Source: Streptomyces bacillaris
Lineage (GTDB): Bacteria; Actinomycetota; Actinomycetes; Streptomycetales; Streptomycetaceae
Reading direction: 5' to 3'
DNA: 64,000 nt
Assembly (NCBI RefSeq): GCF_003268675.1
Contig: NZ_CP029378.1
Span: 4,712,001 to 4,776,000 of the forward strand
The first letter of the stretch is position 1. Every line of letters begins with the position of its first letter. The notes beneath the pieces were generated by a model. The model was given only the letters and a program-made list of their open reading frames with translations, did not search any database and was not told where the DNA came from. The position numbers and the translations under genes are program-made. Shown here piece after piece: positions 57,787 through 64,000 of the stretch.

Positions 57787-57863
57787 TGTGGACTAGACCT
57801 CTGACGAGTCGGGCGTCGGCGGTCCGGCGGGCCCTGTGCGCGGCCGCCGTCCGCCACTATGCT
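57787..57863 (+). promoter_or_regulatory. Promoter region with a DasR-like site before the PucR gene
   Basis: TGTGGACTAGACCTCT (57787-57802) agrees at 12 of 16 positions with the DasR dre consensus ACTGGTCTAGACCACT, keeping the GG-CTAGACC core. TATGCT (57858-57863) is a possible -10 box. The gap 57739-57999 holds no supported gene. Confidence 0.4.
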
Positions 57864-57999
57864 GCGGGAAACGCGTCGCGAGGCGCGCTGGCGTGCCGGG
57901 AAGTCTGGTCGGCGTGGAGGGGCAACCGTCCCTCCGCTTGCCGAGCCCCGGAAGGCCGTCCGTCGTGACCCAGTACCCGCACCAGCGCGCGAAGGTTCC

Positions 58000-59151
58000 G
58001 TGTCCGCCGTCCCCGAGGAAACCTCGGTCCCGCGGCAGCCAGTGAGGTCGCCTGCGAGCCGGCGGCCCGGCACGCACGGGCAGGCAGCGGGCCTGCGGGC
58101 CTCTGCTGTCCGTGTACAGACGTATCCCGGCTACGAAGCCCTGCTCGCCACGGTCGCGGCTACGGGCCAGGAGCCCGACGCGGCGGAGTTGGAACGGCTC
58201 CGTTCGTTCGGGGAACAGGCCGCAGTCGACGGCACCACCCTGCGGGGGCTGGTCGTGTGCCATCTCACCCGAACGCGGACCGCCTGGCCGACCGGGGCCG
58301 CAGGGGCGGACCACGTGCTGGCAGCCGTGCAACTGGCCGTCGAAGCTCTCAGCGAGGGCTACGAGCGGGCTCAGCAACTCGCCGTCCGGGAACAGGAGGC
58401 TGCGCGCCGGGAGTTCATCGACGACCTGCTGTACGGACGTGGTGATTCCGGGTTCCTGGCCGAGCGCGCGGAACAGTTCGGGCTGCGCTTCTCGCACGCG
58501 CACGCCGTGGCCGTCGCGGAAGGGCCCGCCCCCTACATCGAGGGGGACCCGGTGCCCCGTCGTGTCGAGCGGGCCGTCACGGGCAGGTTCGGCGAGCGCA
58601 GCATTCTCCTCACGACCAAGGACGGCCGGCTGATCTGCATCGCCCCCGGGGACCAGCACGACGTCCTCACGTACTTCGCCAAACAGGCCTATGCCGCGAC
58701 GGACGGCGGGCGGGCCGCCATCGGGCGGCCGCATCCCGGCGCGGGCGGCGTCGTCCACTCGTACGAAGAAGCCCTCCAGGCGCTGGACCTGGCGAGCCGC
58801 CTCGGCCTGGAGGACCCGGTGCTGTACGCCGCGGGTCTTCTCGTCTACCCGGTGCTGACCCGTGACCGCCAGGCCATGGCGGATCTCGTCCGAAGCACTC
58901 TGGGCCCGCTTCTCAGGGCGCGTGGTGGGCCCGACCACTATCTGGAGACTCTCACCACCTACTTCGACGCGGGGTGCGTGGCCACCCATGCGGCCCGACG
59001 CCTCTCGTTGAGCGTTCGTGCGCTCACGTACCGGCTGGAGCGCATCCACCGGCTGACGGGGGCCGATCCGACTGATCCCGGAGACCGCTACACCTTGCAG
59101 ACAGCGGTCATCGGGGCGCGCATCCTCGGCTGGCCGACGAACAGGCCGTAG
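58000..59151 (+). CDS. PucR/CdaR-type transcriptional regulator
   Basis: Protein of 383 residues. An N-terminal helical region (VCHLTRTRTAWPTGAAGADH, QLAVEALSEGYERAQQLAVR), a central GGDEF-like CdaR domain and the C-terminal PucR HTH (YFDAGCVATHAARRLSLSVR then ALTYRLERIHRLTG). The family controls purine, sugar-acid or secondary-metabolite genes. GTG 58000 has GAAGG at ribosome-site distance; the frame is open to 57859 but that part is low complexity. Followed by an alpha/beta hydrolase 51 bp on, possibly a target. Confidence 0.85.
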   Translation: MSAVPEETSVPRQPVRSPASRRPGTHGQAAGLRASAVRVQTYPGYEALLATVAATGQEPDAAELERLRSFGEQAAVDGTTLRGLVVCHLTRTRTAWPTGAAGADHVLAAVQLAVEALSEGYERAQQLAVREQEAARREFIDDLLYGRGDSGFLAERAEQFGLRFSHAHAVAVAEGPAPYIEGDPVPRRVERAVTGRFGERSILLTTKDGRLICIAPGDQHDVLTYFAKQAYAATDGGRAAIGRPHPGAGGVVHSYEEALQALDLASRLGLEDPVLYAAGLLVYPVLTRDRQAMADLVRSTLGPLLRARGGPDHYLETLTTYFDAGCVATHAARRLSLSVRALTYRLERIHRLTGADPTDPGDRYTLQTAVIGARILGWPTNRP

Positions 59152-59202
59152 ACGACGGAGGGGAGTGTTCCACCTGATGCCGATACCGACGAGGACGCCC
59201 GC

Positions 59203-60078
59203 ATGAACTCCGTGTACAGGGACGAGAAGGCACAAGTGGCGGTGCGACGCTGGTGTGAGGACCGGATCGCGGCATGGGACGTCCCGCATGTCCGCGGCGA
59301 GATCCCCACGTCGGCGGGGGCCACGGCCTTCGTGACCGTGGGGCCCGAACCACGTGGGGACGGGCCGGCTGTCGTGCTGCTGCCGGGGACGAACATGAAC
59401 GCGGCCCTGTGCCTGCCGCTCGTGGAGGAACTGGCCCGGCGGCGTCGGGTGACGGTTCTCGACCTGCCGGGCCAGCCCGGGCTGAGCGCGGGTGGACGGC
59501 CTCGTGCCCGGCGCTTGGACTGGTACGGGAAGTGGCTGGCGGAGGCACTGGCGGAAGCCGTTCCCGGGCCCGCTGTGACGGTGGGACATTCGCTGGGCGC
59601 CGCGGTCGCACTCGGCTGTGCTTCTCCGCGGATCGCCGGACGCGTGCTGCTCTCCAGTGCGGGCGTCGTCCGGCTCAGGGTCCCGGCCCGGCTCATGGCC
59701 GCCACCGTTCCCTGGCTGCTGCGCCCCTCACCCGCCCGGTCGACCGCATTGCTGCGCCACATGACCGCGCCGGGTTGCCCGGTGCCCCAGCAGCTGGACA
59801 CATGGATGGACCTGGTGGCACGGTCCTGCCGGACCAGCCTCGCCCCGCCCCCTCTTCCGTCGGCAGTGCTCGACCGGCGGCGCTCTGTCCCGGCACTGGC
59901 CGCCGTGGGGCGCTTCGACCCCTTTCTGCCCCCAGACGTCCTGGGGCCCGCCGTCCGGCGCCACCTCGGAGCGGAGTTCAGGGTGATCGAGGGTGCGGGC
60001 CACCTTCTTCCGGACGAGGCGCCAGGGGAGGTCTCCGCCATGGTGGAGGAATTCTGCGCGACCGTCGTCAAGGGGTGA
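59203..60078 (+). CDS. Alpha/beta hydrolase
   Basis: Protein of 291 residues. VVLLPGTNMNAALCLPLVEE, LDLPGQPGLSAGGR, nucleophile elbow VGHSLGAAVALG (Ser), AVGRFDPFLPPDV (Asp) and EGAGHLLPDEAPGE (His). No signal peptide. Substrate unknown. The ATG follows GAGGAC. Probably co-expressed with the PucR-type regulator upstream. Confidence 0.9.
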   Translation: MNSVYRDEKAQVAVRRWCEDRIAAWDVPHVRGEIPTSAGATAFVTVGPEPRGDGPAVVLLPGTNMNAALCLPLVEELARRRRVTVLDLPGQPGLSAGGRPRARRLDWYGKWLAEALAEAVPGPAVTVGHSLGAAVALGCASPRIAGRVLLSSAGVVRLRVPARLMAATVPWLLRPSPARSTALLRHMTAPGCPVPQQLDTWMDLVARSCRTSLAPPPLPSAVLDRRRSVPALAAVGRFDPFLPPDVLGPAVRRHLGAEFRVIEGAGHLLPDEAPGEVSAMVEEFCATVVKG

Positions 60079-60463
60079 GCCTCCGGGGCCCCCGGCACGT
60101 CCGCCCTGGTGACCGTCGGTGCCATGGCCCGTGGATAGGTGTCCGATAAACGTATCCGGCATTCCGCATAACGATGACGTCACATAGCCAGGAACTTCGC
60201 CTCCGACACTACCGAATGTGACGTGCATCACTAAAAATCAGGTAAACGCCATGGTACAAATGCCCAACTTCGCGGGCGGAGCCACCGTCCCAGCGGAACG
60301 CCTGGACTGCTCCGGCAGCCGGCCAGGGCGATTTCCGTCGTAGCCCGCCCCATGGGGCACGCCGGGTCGCCGACCGGACAACGTCGTTCGCTCATCCCCC
60401 CATCGCACACCGACCGGCCAAGGCAACCCCCAGTCCGCCGCTCCCGCGCATCGAGGTAGCAAC
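60079..60463 (+). promoter_or_regulatory. Long leader of the alanine/glycine symporter with a Crp-like site
   Basis: 385 bp without a supported gene. TGTGA-CGTGCA-TCACT (60217-60232) fits the Crp layout TGTGA-N6-TCACA with one mismatch. TGACGTCACA (60174-60183) is a further related palindrome 34 bp upstream. An A-rich patch follows (60233-60240). The remaining 220-nt leader is GC-rich; I searched by eye for glycine-riboswitch cores and saw none. Confidence 0.5.
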
Positions 60464-62017
60464 GTGTCACTCGAATCCATCACGCAGAAGATCGACGAGT
60501 CCGTCAGCGGGTTCTTCGAGCCCATAGCCGGCTGGCTGGGCGACATCGTCTTCTACTCCGTCAACATCGCCGGGGCGGACGTGCCGCTCATCGTCACCTG
60601 GCTGGTGGTGGCCGGTCTGGTCTTCACCGGCTGGTTCGGTTTCGTCCAGGTGCGCAAGTTCCGTCTGGCCGTGGACGTGGTGCGAGGCAAGTACGACGAC
60701 AAGGACTCCGCCGGTGAGGTCAACCACTTCCAGGCGCTGACCGCGGCGGTCTCCGGCACGGTCGGGCTCGGGAACATCGCCGGTGTGGCCGTCGCGGTCT
60801 CCATCGGTGGTGCCGGAGCCACGTTCTGGATGATCCTCTGCGGTCTCCTCGGCATGGCCACGAAGTTCGTCGAGGTCACTCTCGGCGTGAAATACCGCGA
60901 GGTCCACGCCGACGGCACGGTCTCCGGCGGGCCCATGCACTACCTGCCCAAGGGTCTGGCCGAACGCTTCGGCAAGAACGGCAAGAGCCTCGGCAAGGTC
61001 CTCGCCGTCCTCGCCTCGATCATGATCCTGTTCTTCGGGCTCTTCGGCGGCAACCTCTTCCAGGTCAACCAGTCCTACGCCCAGCTCGTCTCCGTCACCG
61101 GCGGCGAGAGCGGAGCGATGGGCTCCTCCGGCGGAGCGCTCTTCTTCGGCATCCTCGTCGCCGCACTCGTCGGCATCGTGCTGCTCGGCGGCATCCGCTC
61201 CATCGCCCAGGTCACCAGCCGGCTCATCCCCGCGATGGCCGGTATCTACATCGCCGCGTGCCTCGTGGTCATCCTGGTCAACGTCACCGCCGTGCCGTCC
61301 GCGATCGCCACGATCATCGAGGGCGCGTTCAACCCCCAGGGCGTCGCGGGTGGTGTGCTCGGTGCGCTGATCATCGGGTTCAAGCGTGCGGCGTTCTCCA
61401 ACGAGGCCGGTCTCGGCTCCGCGCCGATCGCCCACTCGGCGGTCAAGACCAAGCACCCCGCCAGCGAGGGCCTCGTCGCGCTGCTGGAGCCCTTCATCGA
61501 CACCGTCCTCATCTGCACGATGACGGCGCTGACGATCGTCATCGCCAACCCGGCCAGCTGGGGCGAAGCCCGCGCCGGCGAGTCCATCGGCGGCGTGACG
61601 ATCACCTCGGACGCCTTCGCCACGGTGCTGCCCTGGTTCCCGTACGTCCTCACCGTCGCGGTGATCCTCTTCGCGATCTCCACGGTTCTCACCTGGGGCT
61701 ACTACGGCCTCAAGGCCTGGACGTACCTCTTCGGCCGCAGCCGCACCAGCGAGACCGTCTACAAGGCCCTCTACACCCTGTTCGCGGTCTCCGGCTCCCT
61801 GCTCACCCTGCAGACCCTCATCGACCTGGCCGACGCGGTGCTCTTCACCCTCGCCGTCATCAACATCATCGGCCTCTACCTCCTGGCCCCGGTCGTCAAG
61901 CGGGAGCTGAACAACTTCCTGGAGTACGTCCGTACGTGGAAGGCCGGCGGGACGGACGGAAGCGGGAACGGGGACGACGGAGACAAGGACGACGAGTCGG
62001 CCAAGGCCACCGTCTGA
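60464..62017 (+). CDS. Sodium:alanine/glycine symporter, AGCS family
   Basis: Amino-acid importer of 517 residues, about 11 helices. Signatures: LTAAVSGTVGLGNIAGVAVA, GGPMHYLPKGLAERFGK, LIIGFKRAAFSNEAGLGSAP and WGYYGLKAWTYLFGRS, all diagnostic of AGCS carriers. It takes up D/L-alanine or glycine with Na+. The tail is an acidic Gly/Asp/Lys stretch. GTG with GAGG upstream. Possibly under Crp control (60217). A terminator follows at 62081. Confidence 0.95.
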   Translation: MSLESITQKIDESVSGFFEPIAGWLGDIVFYSVNIAGADVPLIVTWLVVAGLVFTGWFGFVQVRKFRLAVDVVRGKYDDKDSAGEVNHFQALTAAVSGTVGLGNIAGVAVAVSIGGAGATFWMILCGLLGMATKFVEVTLGVKYREVHADGTVSGGPMHYLPKGLAERFGKNGKSLGKVLAVLASIMILFFGLFGGNLFQVNQSYAQLVSVTGGESGAMGSSGGALFFGILVAALVGIVLLGGIRSIAQVTSRLIPAMAGIYIAACLVVILVNVTAVPSAIATIIEGAFNPQGVAGGVLGALIIGFKRAAFSNEAGLGSAPIAHSAVKTKHPASEGLVALLEPFIDTVLICTMTALTIVIANPASWGEARAGESIGGVTITSDAFATVLPWFPYVLTVAVILFAISTVLTWGYYGLKAWTYLFGRSRTSETVYKALYTLFAVSGSLLTLQTLIDLADAVLFTLAVINIIGLYLLAPVVKRELNNFLEYVRTWKAGGTDGSGNGDDGDKDDESAKATV

Positions 62018-62080
62018 CAGAGTCCCGAGCACCTGAAGCGGTCGAGTACGTGACCTGATCGCACCCCGGATCCCGGAGTC

Positions 62081-62111
62081 GCCCCGGTCCCCTCACGGAG
62101 GGGGCCGGGGC
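62081..62111 (+). terminator. Terminator after the AGCS symporter
   Basis: GCCCCGGTCCCCT (62081-62093) pairs with AGGGGGCCGGGGC (62099-62111), 13 bp with one G-U, loop CACGG. Confidence 0.8.
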
Positions 62112-63039
62112 GATACGCGTGCCCCTCCCTGACCGAGCGCGCGGAGATGGCAGCGGTTCAAGCGGCCTGCAGCGTCCGGCGCCCGTTCGGTGAAGTCGGC
62201 GACCAGTGGGTGCTTGCCGAAGGGGAACATGCGACGCTGCACGTCCTTCACGGCCTCCACGCTCCGGGACGAACGAACCTGTCGTGCCAGCTCCACCGTA
62301 CGGATACCGGTCGCGTGGGCCCCTTCGAGGTCCCGCTGCTGAAGGTGGGAGACAGCGAGCGCGGCGTGGGACATGGCCCCGCGCCGGGCCCGGTTCTGTT
62401 TCCTCGCGTACTCGATCGACGTGCGTGCTCCGCGCTGAGGCCGGGCTGATCCACGTCCCGGAAGGCGTTGGCGTGTTCCCCGTGCAAGCAGGCGCCGTCG
62501 ATGAACTTGGCCCACTCGGGCCTGTCTCCTGTCGCACGGGCGGAAGCGGCCTCGGACTTGATCACCGCTCGGGCGGTGCCCCGCTTGTCTCCGAGCACGG
62601 CGAGAGCCCGCGCCTCCAGTGCCCACAGGTCGGCGAGGCAGACCGGCGACTCGACGTTCCCCAGGCCGTGCCGCCCGGCCTGGGCCAGTCGTCGGCCCTC
62701 GGCCGGGTTTCCGAGCAGCGTTGCCTGGTCCGCCATGCCCGCGAGTACGTGGGCGCCGAGCGGTACGTCTCCGGACTCCTCGGCAAGCCTCAGCGCCTGG
62801 ATCAGATAGCGCTGTGCCGTCCCGTGCTCGCCGTTGTCGAAGGCCGTCCAGCCGAGGAGGTACGTCTGCTCCGCGGCCGCACCGCACAGGGCACTGCGGA
62901 CCTCCGCCGTGTGCGTGCGGCGGAGCAGGGGGTAGACGTGTTCGTTCATGTAGGCGGTGAGAACCAGGCGACCGGAGCCGCCCCCCTGCATCACGTCCAT
63001 CTCCTGGAAGTGGCCGAACATGTTCCTCACGTTGGTCAC
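62093..63039 (-). pseudogene. Remnant of a TPR-type transcriptional regulator (truncated, frameshifted)
   Basis: One frame from 63039 down to about 62430 reads VRNMFGHFQEMDVMQGGGSG, AAAEQTYLLGWTAFDNGEHG and GACLHGEHANAFRDVDQPGL, typical of the TPR half of Streptomyces XRE regulators. At AEHAR the homology jumps to another frame (SIEYARKQNRARRGAMSHAA, VKDVQRRMFPFGKHPLVADF), consistent with loss of one base near 62427. The N-terminal HTH half is missing: a TAG closes the frame upstream near 63070. The intact family is about 400-430 residues. I read it as a decayed gene; a sequencing error could explain the frameshift but not the missing HTH. Confidence 0.75.
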
Positions 63040-63301
63040 GTCCTCCAGCCGGACGCGAGGGCCGGGTTGAGGCTACTGGTCAAGGACGTTGAGCAACCGG
63101 TCACGCGACGGTCCCACGCCTGCCGCTGCCACGTTGCCCCTGCTCGGGGCACGCGTGCGCATCACGTCCGACGGGGTGGTCCACCTGTCGCGTGGTGGGT
63201 GGCAGGGCTCCCTGGGCGCCCGATAGGCCTGTCCGCCCGGCTGGTGCCGGCCGGACGGGCGGGGTGGTGCCCACGACCGTACGAGAGAGACCGAACGCCT
63301 C

Positions 63302-63700
63302 GTGCTGCAATGCACCGCCGTCACCGAGATCCCGGTGCCCGAAGCGCTCGTCGCCCTCCTCGACCTTGAAGGAGGCCCCGATGATCCGCGCGACGCGATG
63401 GCCGACGACTGCTTCCTGCTGTGCGAACTCGGTGAGCACGACGAGTCCGTCGAGCATGCCGCCCACCTCTGGACGGCCGAACCGCACGGCGAGCAGGACC
63501 TGTGGTTGCTGTGGGCCGGGACGGGCGCGCATCGCGTCTACCGGTTCGCGACGCCGCCTCCGTGCCCTGCCGTCCTCTGTGACTTCCGTACGGGGGCTGT
63601 GGAGCCGTGCCTGTTCTTCGACCGGCACCGCCCCCGCGCGCACAGCTTCTCCGTGGCGGATCCGCTCGCCGACCTGATCGCCCCCACACCCGACGACTGA
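63302..63700 (+). CDS. Hypothetical protein, CELGE paralogue 1
   Basis: Acidic protein of 132 residues without known family. It begins MLQCTAVTEIPVPEALVALL and contains LLCELGEHDESVEHAAHLW, then EQDLWLLWAGTGAHRVYR and CDFRTGAVEPCLFFDRH. The next gene shares the CTAV start and the CELGE..HD...HAA.LW block, so the two are tandem paralogues. GTG start with GAGAGAG upstream. No signal peptide or membrane helix. Confidence 0.68.
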   Translation: MLQCTAVTEIPVPEALVALLDLEGGPDDPRDAMADDCFLLCELGEHDESVEHAAHLWTAEPHGEQDLWLLWAGTGAHRVYRFATPPPCPAVLCDFRTGAVEPCLFFDRHRPRAHSFSVADPLADLIAPTPDD

Positions 63701-63721
63701 GACCGAAGAGGCCCACCTCCC

Positions 63722-64000
63722 ATGAACCCATGCACCGCCGTCGCCCCGCTGGAACCTCCCGCCCACGTCGTCGCCCTGTTCGCCCCCGTACGCCGTGTGG
63801 AGGCCGGGCGCGTGCGCTGCGAGCTGGGCGAGGACCACGACGACGATCACGCCGCGATGCTGTGGGACGAGGGCGGGCGGCCCGGACGTGCCGTCTGGGC
63901 ACGGTGGGACGGGCGGAGCATGCGGCTCGCGTCCCTGGACCGGTGCGGCGCCTCGACGCGCGAGTACGGACCGTGCGGGCTGTTCGACGGTCACCCTTCG
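63722..64000 (+). CDS. Hypothetical protein, CELGE paralogue 2 (partial, runs off the window)
   Basis: 93 codons are visible and the frame is open at the edge. MNPCTAVAPLEPPAHVVALF and RCELGEDHDDDHAAMLWDEG align with the preceding gene; RAVWARWDGRSMRLASLDR follows. It starts 21 bp after the upstream stop, so both are likely one transcript. Function unknown. Confidence 0.7.
   Translation, partial: MNPCTAVAPLEPPAHVVALFAPVRRVEAGRVRCELGEDHDDDHAAMLWDEGGRPGRAVWARWDGRSMRLASLDRCGASTREYGPCGLFDGHPS

Noticed and set aside
60233..60463. Glycine or c-di-AMP riboswitch before the AGCS symporter
   Set aside because: No conserved core sequence recognisable by eye; a covariance-model search would be decisive.
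60467..62032. Minus-strand frame of 521 codons across the AGCS symporter
   Set aside because: Asp/Glu/Gly-rich antisense of membrane helices; the plus strand carries diagnostic AGCS motifs.
1..64000. CRISPR arrays, insertion sequences, prophage or biosynthetic megasynthase genes
   Set aside because: No regular repeat-spacer pattern, transposase, phage structural gene or PKS/NRPS module is visible; all repeats seen are short tandem arrays.

Overview
The window is chromosomal DNA from a Streptomyces-type actinomycete. Evidence: very high G+C with a strong third-position G/C bias, many GTG/TTG and some likely CTG starts, ATGA/GTGA overlaps, and genus-typical families (HrdD, SsgA-like, SepX/GlpR, WhiJ/DUF397 sets, DUF6227). 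From 0 to about 54 kb the gene order looks like the ordinary chromosome core around hrdD, mscL, galU and cbiMQO as I remember it from other Streptomyces. From about 54 kb to the right edge it looks more accessory: regulator-rich, longer gaps, a broken gene, and tandem paralogues at the edge. I see no insertion sequence, prophage or CRISPR array.

Layout: 0.4-1.5 kb hrdD with a textbook SigR-type promoter; 1.9-4.5 kb a WYL regulator divergent from a DHA2 exporter; 4.6-7.0 kb a DUF6227 protein and a P1 (DmpA-like) peptidase; 7.3-12.5 kb a five-gene operon for a membrane-bound molybdopterin / iron-sulfur / Rieske redox complex whose substrate I cannot assign; 12.8-15.8 kb mscL, a SAF-domain protein, MTA phosphorylase and an FmdB zinc ribbon with a CIRCE-like element in its leader; 15.8-19.0 kb an MFS exporter and a cation/proton antiporter; 19.3-22.1 kb a penicillin-acylase-family enzyme.

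22.1-28.5 kb is a compact block: 5-formyl-THF cyclo-ligase, galU, moeA/glp, moaC, mogA, a RimJ-like acetyltransferase and sepX/glpR. It joins molybdenum-cofactor genes to the gephyrin-like Glp and its membrane receptor. A tRNA-Ala(CGC), a tiny secreted cysteine peptide and a streptogrisin-like protease follow. 30.7-33.4 kb holds an HTH regulator divergent from an ECF sigma factor that is fused to a zinc-finger-like segment, a membrane helix and an extracellular CAP domain. 33.4-39.6 kb has an acetyltransferase, exonuclease III and a MerR-controlled set of Baeyer-Villiger-type monooxygenase, hydrolase and SDR. 39.9-48.2 kb has a GT-C-like membrane protein, a tricorn protease, and a TetR regulator with an MMPL transporter beside two palindromic operators. 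48.4-51.9 kb has an SsgA-like protein and a cobalt/nickel ECF transporter (cbiM-cbiQ-cbiO) under a promoter overlapped by a Nur-like inverted repeat.

A recurrent feature is leaderless-type expression: at least eight genes have a TAnnnT -10 box exactly 6 nt before the start codon and no Shine-Dalgarno sequence, and two more have 7 nt. The best candidates for under-described biology are the sigma-CAP fusion, the Mo/Rieske complex, the CIRCE-like fmdB leader, the 45-residue secreted peptide and the tandem CELGE paralogues at the right edge.
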